Shown piece by piece: positions 1 through 6,028 of a stretch of DNA of 6,121 nt (the stretch's first letter is position 1; each line of letters begins with the position of its first letter). A model generated the notes under the pieces. The model ran no database searches. It had not been told where the DNA came from and saw only the letters and a program-made list of their open reading frames with translations. The DNA is from Clostridia bacterium. GTDB taxonomy: Bacteria > Bacillota > Clostridia > Christensenellales > UBA1242. Both the position numbers and the translations under genes were made by a program. The stretch spans positions 1-6,121 of the forward strand of contig JAFVTB010000133.1 of NCBI GenBank assembly GCA_017503445.1. The letters run 5' to 3'.

Positions 1-507
1 GCCCGCAGCGGTTGCGGCATTCAAAACATCATTGTTATACGCGCCATACGGGCAGCGGAAGACGCGCACGGGCTTTTTTGTGATGCTTGTGATTTGCTGG
101 TTTGTTATGGCAAGTTCATCGGCAAGTTTTTGGGCAGAAACGGTTGTTAAATCGGGATGAGTGGCACTGTGGTTGCCAATTTCCATACCCGCATCATCAA
201 TGGCCTTGACCATTTCCGGATACTTCTCTGCCCAGAACGCAACAAGGAAAAATGTGGCCGTGCAGTTATATTCCTTTAATATATCCAAAATTCCTTGAGT
301 TTTATCTGCACCCCATGCGGCATCAAAACTTATGGCCACCTTTTTTTCATCGGTTTCCACCTGATAAACAGGCACTTGGCGCGTTGAATAGCCAAAGAAA
401 ACCTGGGCGCTGGTGCTTCCGCCAATGCTTATGCCAAGCAAAATCATCACCAAAACCATACAGCCCGCAAACATCAGTGTTTTTGAGTTTATAACGCAAA
501 AATGCAT
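1..507 (-). CDS. Polysaccharide deacetylase (NodB domain, PdaB-like), C-terminus cut off by window start
   Basis: This is a probable membrane-anchored carbohydrate esterase family 4 protein that removes N-acetyl groups from a cell-surface polysaccharide, most likely peptidoglycan. 169 residues are visible and the frame is open at base 1. Residues 9-29 are a hydrophobic anchor or signal segment. The NodB domain starts near residue 56. Motif 1 is SFDAAWG (60-66), keeping the first Asp (D62, normally the catalytic base) but with Ala in place of the second. Motif 2 is HSATH, with metal-ligand candidates H113 and H117. Motif 3 is RCPYG (151-155), normally RPPYG. The AAWG form and the spacing resemble clostridial PdaB-like deacetylases. 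The start at 507 is chosen because GAGG (513-516) lies 5 bases upstream; a later ATG at 474 would cut into the anchor. The gene is divergent from murE. The fold is confident; the exact substrate, and a role in sporulation as for B. subtilis PdaB, are not shown by the sequence. Confidence 0.88.
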   Translation of the reverse strand, partial: MHFCVINSKTLMFAGCMVLVMILLGISIGGSTSAQVFFGYSTRQVPVYQVETDEKKVAISFDAAWGADKTQGILDILKEYNCTATFFLVAFWAEKYPEMVKAIDDAGMEIGNHSATHPDLTTVSAQKLADELAITNQQITSITKKPVRVFRCPYGAYNNDVLNAATAAG

Positions 508-523
508 TTCAACCTCGCTTTTA

Positions 524-552
524 AGTATATTTCGCATCGCCAAAATTGCCAA
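524..552 (-). promoter_or_regulatory. Sigma-70-like promoter of the deacetylase gene
   Basis: On the minus strand, TTGGCA (547-552) is followed by a 17-base spacer and TATACT (524-529). Each box matches the housekeeping consensus at 5 of 6 positions and the spacing is ideal. A start site about 7 bases past the -10 box would fall near 517. That leaves a leader of only about 10 bases holding the GAGG ribosome binding site, which is short but possible. Confidence 0.5.
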
Positions 553-560
553 ACATAATG

Positions 561-602
561 CAATTGTTTTTTGTTGGAAAAAGCAATTTTTTTGTCGAAA
601 AA
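561..602. repeat. Imperfect tandem repeat, two AT-rich units
   Basis: CAATTG followed by a T run, GTTGG and AAAAA (561-582) is repeated as CAATT, a T run, GTCG and AAAAA (584-602). The units share ends and order, with a 3-base length difference and a period of about 23 bases. It may simply be low-complexity sequence between the two promoters. Confidence 0.35.
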
Positions 603-648
603 CTTGATTTATTATATGAAAGTGATTTTTGGCTTAGAACTTTGTTTT

Positions 649-677
649 TTGCCGCGGAAATGACAAGCCGCTATACA
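649..677 (+). promoter_or_regulatory. Candidate promoter for the murE-ftsW cluster
   Basis: TTGCCG (649-654) and TATACA (672-677) are separated by exactly 17 bases, each matching the sigma-70 consensus at 4 of 6 positions. It would give a leader of roughly 130 bases before murE. A TATAAC closer to murE (792-797) has no acceptable -35 partner. The region is so AT-rich that chance matches are likely. Confidence 0.25.
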
Positions 678-803
678 CCACAAAAATATAGTTACAAACT
701 TAATTCGCCCTTTATGTTTGTTGTAATATTGGGAGTTTTCAATTTTTTTGGCAACTTTTTGCGAATGCGCCAAATCATTGAATTTTCAGCGTATAACACC
801 ATA

Positions 804-810
804 GAGGTGA
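804..810 (+). promoter_or_regulatory. Ribosome binding site of murE
   Basis: GAGGTGA lies just upstream of ATG 814, with a 3-base gap after the motif. It fixes the murE start; no competing in-frame start upstream has such a site. Confidence 0.75.
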
Positions 811-813
811 AAA

Positions 814-2298
814 ATGAAACTGACAGATTTGATCAAGGAAACCGAGGTGCAAAAAACCATTGGATGGATTTCTGACATTGAAATTTTGGATATAACCATT
901 CAAAGCCGCGCGGCAAAACCAGGTTGCCTTTTTGTTGCACAAAAGGGCAAAAATTTTGACGGCAATTTGTTTGTGGAGGAGGCAATTATTAACGGCGCGG
1001 TGGCTTTGGTGCTTGAAAAACCTTTGCCTGCATACAATGTGCCGCAAATCATTGTGAAAAGCACAAGGCGCGCCATCGCAACACTTGCAAGCACCTTTTT
1101 TGGCAACCCAAAAGACAAATTGAAGTTTATTGGCATCACAGGCACAAATGGCAAAACAAGTTGCGCGCTTTTCACCGCAGAAATTTTAAATGCCGCGGCC
1201 AAGCCCTGCGCATTTATTGGCACAACGGGCGCAAAGTTTTTAGAAAAAGATTATCCCTCTGCCCTGACCACGCCAGACCCAATGGTTTTTCACCGCCTTT
1301 TAAAAAGCTTTGTTGATGACGGGGCGAAATTTGTGGCTATGGAAGTTTCCGCGCACGCCATTGACCTTCAAAAAATTTGGAACATTGATTTTGAAGCGGG
1401 CATTTTAACAAACATCACGCAAGACCACTTGGATTATTTTAAAACAATGAAAACATATTCTAAAACAAAACTTTCATGGTTTTTGTCAGGACGAGTGAAA
1501 ACTTCAATCGTCAACATTGACGATAAATATGCTCAAAGTTTACTTTCAAAGAAAATCCAAGTGCTTTCTTATGGGCTTGACACCCCTGGCGACACTTTTG
1601 CCGTGCAAATTGAAAATCACCCCAACGGAACATCTTTTGTGATGAACCTTTTGGATAACGTTGAAAACATCAGCACAAATTTGGTGGGCATTTTTAATGT
1701 TTATAACATAATGGCGGTGGCAACCGCTGCCCTTTGTGTGGGCGTGGCGCCTTTGACAATCAAAAAAGCAGTTGCAAAACTTTCCCCGCCAAAAGGAAGG
1801 TTTAATATCATCAAACTTTCTGACAACAAAACAATCATCGTTGATTTTGCGCACACACCAGATGGACTTGAAAACGCCCTTAAATCCGCACGTGGCATTT
1901 GCAATGGCAAGCTTATTGCCCTTTTCGGCTGTGGGGGTGACCGCGACAAGCTTAAGCGCCCCATTATGGGCGAGATTGCCGAAAAATGCGCCGATTTTTG
2001 CATCCTGACAAGCGACAACCCACGCTTTGAAAAGCCCGAAAATATTTTAAATGATATAGAACAAGGTATAAGTGGACATAATTATCTTAAAATTGCAGAT
2101 CGAAAGCTTGCAATTTTCAAACTTGTGGAAATGATGCGCCCAAATGATGTTGCAGTTGTGTGCGGCAAAGGCGGCGAAAATTATCAAGACATCAACGGCA
2201 TCAAGTTACCATATGACGACTTTGCCGAAATAAAAAAATCTGTGAAAACAATTTTGGGGCAAGATTGCATCGTGCAAGATAAGGAGATTATATGCTGA
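814..2298 (+). CDS. murE: UDP-MurNAc-L-Ala-D-Glu:meso-diaminopimelate ligase MurE
   Basis: Cytoplasmic ATP-dependent Mur ligase that adds the third stem-peptide residue to UDP-MurNAc-L-Ala-D-Glu. It has 494 residues, the usual length. The N-terminal UDP-sugar-binding domain spans about 1-100. The P-loop GITGTNGKTS is at 107-116, TTPD at 152-155, EVSAHA at 177-182 and NITQDHLDYF at 200-209. K219 sits where the carbamylated Lys is expected, four residues after Y215. GIFNVYN is at 292-298, VDFAHTPD at 343-350 and GCGGDRD at 372-378. The amino-acid selecting motif DNPR (401-404) is the meso-DAP form; Lys-adding enzymes carry a different motif here. One oddity is GKGGENYQ (451-458), where most family members have His in place of the second-to-last Gly (GKGHE). 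Its stop overlaps the mraY start by 7 bases, implying translational coupling. Identification is secure; the DAP preference is inferred from DNPR. Confidence 0.97.
   Translation: MKLTDLIKETEVQKTIGWISDIEILDITIQSRAAKPGCLFVAQKGKNFDGNLFVEEAIINGAVALVLEKPLPAYNVPQIIVKSTRRAIATLASTFFGNPKDKLKFIGITGTNGKTSCALFTAEILNAAAKPCAFIGTTGAKFLEKDYPSALTTPDPMVFHRLLKSFVDDGAKFVAMEVSAHAIDLQKIWNIDFEAGILTNITQDHLDYFKTMKTYSKTKLSWFLSGRVKTSIVNIDDKYAQSLLSKKIQVLSYGLDTPGDTFAVQIENHPNGTSFVMNLLDNVENISTNLVGIFNVYNIMAVATAALCVGVAPLTIKKAVAKLSPPKGRFNIIKLSDNKTIIVDFAHTPDGLENALKSARGICNGKLIALFGCGGDRDKLKRPIMGEIAEKCADFCILTSDNPRFEKPENILNDIEQGISGHNYLKIADRKLAIFKLVEMMRPNDVAVVCGKGGENYQDINGIKLPYDDFAEIKKSVKTILGQDCIVQDKEIIC
2281..2286 (+). promoter_or_regulatory. 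Ribosome binding site of mraY
   Basis: AAGGAG inside the last codons of murE, 5 bases before ATG 2292. It is the strongest Shine-Dalgarno sequence in the cluster and fixes the mraY start. Confidence 0.85.
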
Positions 2299-3284
2299 CA
2301 CTTTGGCTTTTTGTGCTTTTGTTTTCGTTTGTTGTGGCATTTGCAATAAGCCCTTTTGTAATTAAAGCCGCGCAAAAACTTAAGGCCGGACAAAACATTT
2401 TGCATTATGTTGATGCGCACAAATCAAAGCAAGGCACACCCACAATGTGTGGGCTGGTTTTTATCATCGGCACATGCGCCGGGGCATTTTTTGCGCTTAA
2501 TCAAAATTACACCCTTGCAATTATGAGTATTGTTACAATGCTGGGATTTGCCTGCCTTGGTTTTTTGGACGATTTTTTGAAAATCAAATCTGGGGAAAAT
2601 GAGGGGCTGAAACCCTATCAAAAAATCATTGGGCAACTTGGGCTTGGCATAATACTTGCGGTGTTTGTTTATAACTTTGTTGGCACGTCAATTTATATTC
2701 CGTTTATAAACCTTCCGGTTGATATTGGATTTTGGATTATACCGCTTGTCATCATCACAACGATCGCACTGACAAATGCCGTTAATCTTCTGGACGGCCT
2801 TGATGGGTTGTGCAGCGGCGTTTCGGTGTGCTACACCCTCGCATTCGTGGCGATAATGACAATCATTTTGGGCGGGCTGTCTGTCTTTTGGCAAGTGGAA
2901 TGGCAAAATTTGATTTGTGTTTGTTTTGGGCTTGTGGGTGCCCTACTCGCCTTTATTATCTATAACGGTTTTCCGGCAAAGGTTTTTATGGGCGACACGG
3001 GCAGTCTTGCAATCGGTGGATTTCTTTCGGCGCTGGCAATCTTCACAGGGCTTGAACTTTATATTTTGATTTTGGGAATATTATACGTGCTTACCGCGCT
3101 TTCAGATATCTTGCAAGTGGCACACTATAAACGCACAAAAAAACGCATTTTTTTGATGGCACCACTCCACCACCACTTTGAAAAGAAAGGTATTCACGAA
3201 AACAAGATTGTTATAGTATATATTATCATAACAATTCTTGTTGGGGTGATAACTTATGTTATATCAAAGGTCGTTCCAGGATAA
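2292..3284 (+). CDS. mraY: Phospho-N-acetylmuramoyl-pentapeptide transferase MraY
   Basis: Integral membrane enzyme that transfers phospho-MurNAc-pentapeptide from UDP to undecaprenyl phosphate, making lipid I. It has 330 residues with about ten hydrophobic segments, the first at 2-22. Family motifs are all present: HKSKQGTPTM (43-52), followed by Cys where Gly is usual (TMCG); the Asp pair D93-D94 in FLDDFLK; NAVNLLDGLDGL (162-173) with D168; FMGDTGS (232-238) with the Mg-linked D235; and the cytoplasmic triple His in APLHHHFE (290-297). GQNILHYVDAH at 33-43 is a form I associate with Bacillota MraY. It follows murE with a 7-base overlap and is itself overlapped by murD for 29 bases, so the three are very likely one transcript. 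No key residue is missing and function is expected to be normal. Confidence 0.97.
   Translation: MLTLWLFVLLFSFVVAFAISPFVIKAAQKLKAGQNILHYVDAHKSKQGTPTMCGLVFIIGTCAGAFFALNQNYTLAIMSIVTMLGFACLGFLDDFLKIKSGENEGLKPYQKIIGQLGLGIILAVFVYNFVGTSIYIPFINLPVDIGFWIIPLVIITTIALTNAVNLLDGLDGLCSGVSVCYTLAFVAIMTIILGGLSVFWQVEWQNLICVCFGLVGALLAFIIYNGFPAKVFMGDTGSLAIGGFLSALAIFTGLELYILILGILYVLTALSDILQVAHYKRTKKRIFLMAPLHHHFEKKGIHENKIVIVYIIITILVGVITYVISKVVPG
3243..3250 (+). promoter_or_regulatory. Ribosome binding site deciding the murD start
   Basis: GGGGTGAT lies inside the 3' end of mraY, 5 bases before ATG 3256. It supports the start inside mraY. The next in-frame starts are TTG codons within the first beta strand of the Rossmann fold (ILILGYGKSG) and would damage it. 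Confidence 0.65.
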
Positions 3285-4647
3285 AAATATTTTGATTTTG
3301 GGCTATGGCAAAAGTGGGTTTTCTGCAACAAAACTTTTGACGCCTTTTGCAAAACAAATTTTTGTGTATGATAAAAGTTTTTCAACAAAAATTTTAAATA
3401 ATAAATTAAAAAACAATTTATTTTTAATTAAAAAAAATAATTTTTATAATATTTTAACAAAAAATAAAAAAACTGATGCCGCAAGCATCAATATTGTTGA
3501 TAAAGAAAATAATATTTTTTTTGAAAACAATATTCAAAAAATTCTTGCAAAAAATAAGATTCATTTTTGCATTGTCAGCCCGGGATTTGACATAAATTCA
3601 AAGGAAATCAACCTGCTGAAACACGCGGGCGTACGCCTTGTCAGCGAGCTTGAACTTGGTGCGGCATTTTGCCGCGGTAAGATTTTTGCAATCACAGGCA
3701 CGAATGGCAAAACCACAACCTCAAACGCACTTTTTCACATCTTTAAAAACGCTAAAAAACAATGTTTTTTGTGCGGCAATGTTGGCACACCAATCACAGA
3801 AATTGCCCCTTTAACCACAAACAAAAGTTTGATTGTTTGCGAAGTCAGCAGCTTTCAAATGGAAACAACAAAGCACTTTGCACCCTATGCAAGCGCAATG
3901 CTGAATATCCAACCCGATCACCTTGACCGCCACAAAACAATGAAAAATTATGCATTTCAAAAAACAAAAATTTTTGCAAATTGCAAAACAAAAAAGTTTT
4001 TGAATTTTGATGATCAAGTCACAAAAGGTTTGAAGAAAAAATATTTTGACGCAGAATATTTTTCTTTAAAAAATAAAAAATCATTATTTTTAATCAAAAA
4101 TAATAAACTTTTGGGCAATTTTAACCAATCAAATCTTTTGTGCGCGGCAATGCTTGCAAAATCGGCTGGCATTTCATCCGCACAAATAAGCCAAGCCATA
4201 AAAACTTTCAGGGGGCTTCCGCACCGCCTTCAATTCGTGGCCAAACATCAACATATCACATTTGTGAACGACAGCAAGTCCACCAATGTTGCCAGCACGC
4301 TTGCGGCGCTTGAAGCAGTTTCAGGAAAAACAATTTTGATGCTTGGCGGCGCAAACAAAAACCTTTGTTTTGGCGATATTGCAAAAAAAGAAATTTTCTG
4401 CGTGATTGCTTTTGGCGAAGCCAAAGAAAAAATCTTGGAAGATTTTGGCGGACATAACACCAATATTTTATCTGCAGAAAATTTCGAAAGTGCCTTTAAT
4501 CTTGCAACACAAGTTGCAAAAGCACATAAAGAAGACATCACCATTCTCCTTTCCCCTGCGTGCGCAAGCTTTGATGAATTTCAAAATTACGCTCATCGCG
4601 GCACAACATTTGAAAATTTGGTGCAAAAATTTGTGGAAGAAAACTGA
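3256..4647 (+). CDS. murD: UDP-MurNAc-L-alanine:D-glutamate ligase MurD
   Basis: Cytoplasmic ATP-dependent Mur ligase that adds D-Glu to UDP-MurNAc-L-Ala. 463 residues, slightly longer than usual. The N-terminal Rossmann domain begins with ILILGYGKSG (12-21), and SPGF is at 108-111. The P-loop ITGTNGKTTT is at 146-155, roughly 30 residues later than in well-known homologues, because a Lys/Asn-rich insertion fills about 44-105. The central domain holds EVSSFQMET (196-204), NIQPDHLDRH (217-226) and K236, the expected carbamylated Lys. The C-terminal domain holds LPHR (321-324), NDSKSTN (338-344), SPACASFDEF (433-442) and HRG (447-449). Substitutions: GNFNQSN (287-293) has Phe where His is usual, and LGGANKN (363-369) has Asn where the usual motif has Asp. 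A second Lys/Asn-rich run covers 257-285. The frame is intact throughout and all catalytic motifs are recognisable, so the gene is probably functional despite the insertion. Confidence 0.95.
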   Translation: MLYQRSFQDKNILILGYGKSGFSATKLLTPFAKQIFVYDKSFSTKILNNKLKNNLFLIKKNNFYNILTKNKKTDAASINIVDKENNIFFENNIQKILAKNKIHFCIVSPGFDINSKEINLLKHAGVRLVSELELGAAFCRGKIFAITGTNGKTTTSNALFHIFKNAKKQCFLCGNVGTPITEIAPLTTNKSLIVCEVSSFQMETTKHFAPYASAMLNIQPDHLDRHKTMKNYAFQKTKIFANCKTKKFLNFDDQVTKGLKKKYFDAEYFSLKNKKSLFLIKNNKLLGNFNQSNLLCAAMLAKSAGISSAQISQAIKTFRGLPHRLQFVAKHQHITFVNDSKSTNVASTLAALEAVSGKTILMLGGANKNLCFGDIAKKEIFCVIAFGEAKEKILEDFGGHNTNILSAENFESAFNLATQVAKAHKEDITILLSPACASFDEFQNYAHRGTTFENLVQKFVEEN

Positions 4648-4667
4648 CTTTTTTCTTCTTTTTTTAT
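4636..4667 (+). promoter_or_regulatory. Weak hairpin plus U-run at the murD-ftsW junction
   Basis: GAAGAAAA (4636-4643) pairs perfectly with TTTTCTTC (4651-4658) around a 7-base loop that contains the murD stop. It is followed by a T-rich run to 4667. The arrangement resembles an intrinsic terminator, but the stem has only two G-C pairs and is probably too weak to stop most transcription. It could act as a partial attenuator, or simply reflect a Lys/Glu-rich C-terminus followed by a T run. Confidence 0.25.
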
Positions 4668-4691
4668 TTGCACAAGCATATCCTACACCAA

Positions 4692-5813
4692 ATGCAAAAA
4701 TCAAAACGGGTTTTCAAGCTTGATTGGGTCAGCGGCGGCATCATCGCGTGCGTGCTTTTTTTGGCAATTTTTGGCTGCGTAATGGTCTACAGCGCATCAT
4801 GCTACAACGCCGAAATTCATTATGGCGACCAATATTTTTTCCTTAAAAAACAAATTATTGGCGTTGTGTTGGGCGCGGCGGCATTGGTGGCGCTGAGTTT
4901 TGTCAATCATCACAAACTCAAAAAGTTCAAATGGTGGGCGGTGGGCATCACGCTGGTGCTTTTGGGGCTGGTGTTTATCCCCGGCATCGGCATTGAAAAT
5001 TATGGCGCAAAACGCTGGATTGGCTTCGGCGGATTTTCAATTCAGCCGAGTGAAATCGCAAAATTTGTGTTGGTGTTTTTCTGCGCAGTGCATCTTTCAG
5101 AAAACTTTGAAAATGTTAAGACTTTTAAGGCCATTTTGCCGCCACTTTGCGTGGGCGGGGCGTTTTGTGCGCTGGTGATCATTGAGCCGAATATGAGCAT
5201 CACAATTTGCATGGCGCTGGTGCTTTTCGTGATGCTTTTCATCGGCGGATTGGCAAAAAAACACTTCATGTGGCTGGGCAGCGCCGCCGCGGTGGCAATG
5301 CCACTTTTGATCATTTTGGAACCCTATCGCGTGAAGCGCCTTATGGCATTTGTGGACCCTTGGGCAAGCCCGCAAGGCGAAGGTTTTCAGCTGATTCAAT
5401 CGCTTTATGCGCTGGGCGCGGGGGGATTATTTGGCGTGGGGCTTTTTGAATCGCGGCAAAAATATTTGTTCCTGCCTTTTTCTGAAAGTGACTTCATTTT
5501 TTCAATCATCGCGGAAGAACTTGGCTTCTTTGGCTGCGCGTTCATTTTGGGCATTTATCTTGTTTTGGTGATTTTGCTTATCAAGGTTGCGCGCAGGGCA
5601 AGCACGCGTTATGGCGCACTGCTGGCAACAGGCATCGCGGCGGTGATTGCCATACAAACAATTTTGAATATTGCCGTGATTTCAGGTTCAATCCCGCCAA
5701 CGGGGCTTCCACTTCCCTTCATTTCCGCGGGCAGCACATCACTTATGGTTTTTATGGGCGCAATCGGCATCGCCCTGAATATTTACAAAGACAGCAAAAA
5801 AAATATAATTTGA
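4692..5813 (+). CDS. ftsW: FtsW/SpoVE-type SEDS peptidoglycan glycosyltransferase
   Basis: Polytopic membrane protein of the SEDS family, which polymerises lipid II into glycan strands, usually with a partner penicillin-binding protein. 374 residues from ATG 4692. About ten membrane segments are visible, the first around 12-35 (ending VMVYSAS). Family motifs: GAKRWIGFGGFSIQPSE, with QPSE at 118-121; EPNMSIT, where many members have EPDLGT; DPWASPQGEGFQLIQS; the catalytic-candidate D267 in SESDFIF; and PPTGLPLPFIS (335-345) followed by AGSTS, where YGGSS is common. The start is uncertain. ATG 4692 gives a normal short cytoplasmic N-terminus, TTG 4668 would add 8 residues, and neither has a clear Shine-Dalgarno sequence. 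Its position after murD matches spoVE in B. subtilis. The sequence does not separate a division role (FtsW) from a sporulation role (SpoVE); RodA is less likely from the cluster context. Confidence 0.93.
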   Translation: MQKSKRVFKLDWVSGGIIACVLFLAIFGCVMVYSASCYNAEIHYGDQYFFLKKQIIGVVLGAAALVALSFVNHHKLKKFKWWAVGITLVLLGLVFIPGIGIENYGAKRWIGFGGFSIQPSEIAKFVLVFFCAVHLSENFENVKTFKAILPPLCVGGAFCALVIIEPNMSITICMALVLFVMLFIGGLAKKHFMWLGSAAAVAMPLLIILEPYRVKRLMAFVDPWASPQGEGFQLIQSLYALGAGGLFGVGLFESRQKYLFLPFSESDFIFSIIAEELGFFGCAFILGIYLVLVILLIKVARRASTRYGALLATGIAAVIAIQTILNIAVISGSIPPTGLPLPFISAGSTSLMVFMGAIGIALNIYKDSKKNII

Positions 5814-5926
5814 ATAAAACACCTTTTGCCAAAGATGTTTATAAGCGCGCACCAATGGCAGGAAATAATGAGGGCAATTACCTGGGCAGTTCCATTAAAA
5901 AATTCCGCAATTTGCGGAATTTTTAA
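5810..5926 (+). CDS. Possible 38-residue small protein starting at the ftsW stop
   Basis: A TTG at 5810-5812 overlaps the ftsW stop (TTGA arrangement) and opens a 38-codon frame in the +1 frame relative to ftsW. The peptide is basic and polar, with APMAGNNEGNYLGSSIKK in the middle. Its last codons (FRNLRNF) are encoded by the terminator hairpin, and the TAA sits at the end of the stem. Codon choice resembles the neighbouring genes. An internal ATG at 5855 would give 23 residues. There is no Shine-Dalgarno sequence, so expression would depend on coupling to ftsW. I recognise no family. It may be a chance frame or the relic of a longer gene. Confidence 0.2.
   Translation: MNKTPFAKDVYKRAPMAGNNEGNYLGSSIKKFRNLRNF
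5898..5924. terminator. Rho-independent terminator after ftsW, probably bidirectional
   Basis: An 11-base-pair perfect stem, AAAAATTCCGC (5898-5908) with GCGGAATTTTT (5914-5924), encloses the loop AATTT. The 3' arm ends in five T on the + strand, and by symmetry also on the - strand. It can end the murE-ftsW transcript and also the convergent gene from the right. It lies 84 bases after the ftsW stop. Confidence 0.8.
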
Positions 5927-5978
5927 AATCATAACTAAACTAAATAAATAAATAGGGTTTAAAAATTAACTCTCTTAT

Positions 5979-6028
5979 ATCACACTCCTTTAAAAATTTT
6001 AAATTTTAATTGATTAAAGAAATGTGAT
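5979..6028. repeat. AT-rich imperfect inverted repeat at the 3' end of the right-hand gene
   Basis: ATCACACTCCTTTAA (5979-5993) and TTAAAGAAATGTGAT (6014-6028) pair at 13 of 15 positions around a 20-base loop made only of A and T apart from one G. It begins at the stop codon of the convergent - strand gene, so it may be that gene's own terminator or a 3' stabilising stem. A short mobile-element relic is possible but nothing else supports it. Confidence 0.35.

Larger units (their letters stand above)
508..813. other. Divergent intergenic region between the deacetylase gene and murE
   Basis: These 306 bases contain no convincing gene. They are rich in A and T runs and hold the deacetylase promoter, an imperfect tandem repeat (561-602), a weak promoter candidate facing murE (649-677) and the murE ribosome binding site. 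An open frame from a TTG at 546 runs into murE but lacks a ribosome binding site and recognisable content. I saw no T-box, riboswitch or MraZ-type operator repeats. Confidence 0.6.

Noticed and set aside
252..494. + strand frame of 80 codons inside the deacetylase gene
   Set aside because: It lies antisense to a clear NodB domain; codon content is Pro/Leu/Ser-rich shadow sequence without a ribosome binding site.
792..797. TATAAC as a -10 box for murE
   Set aside because: No -35 box at 16-18 bases upstream (the hexamer there is GCCAAA), and the leader would hardly include the ribosome binding site.
546..875. 109-codon + strand frame starting at a TTG before murE
   Set aside because: No ribosome binding site, AT-run composition, no recognisable motif, and it overlaps the well-supported murE start by about 60 bases in another frame.
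4248..4544. 98-codon - strand frame inside murD
   Set aside because: It lies opposite the conserved C-terminal murD motifs and is Ser/Ala-rich shadow translation with no start signal.
5868..5951. 27-codon frame with AGGA ahead of ATG 5868
   Set aside because: It has a fair Shine-Dalgarno sequence but reads straight through the terminator hairpin and shows no recognisable content.
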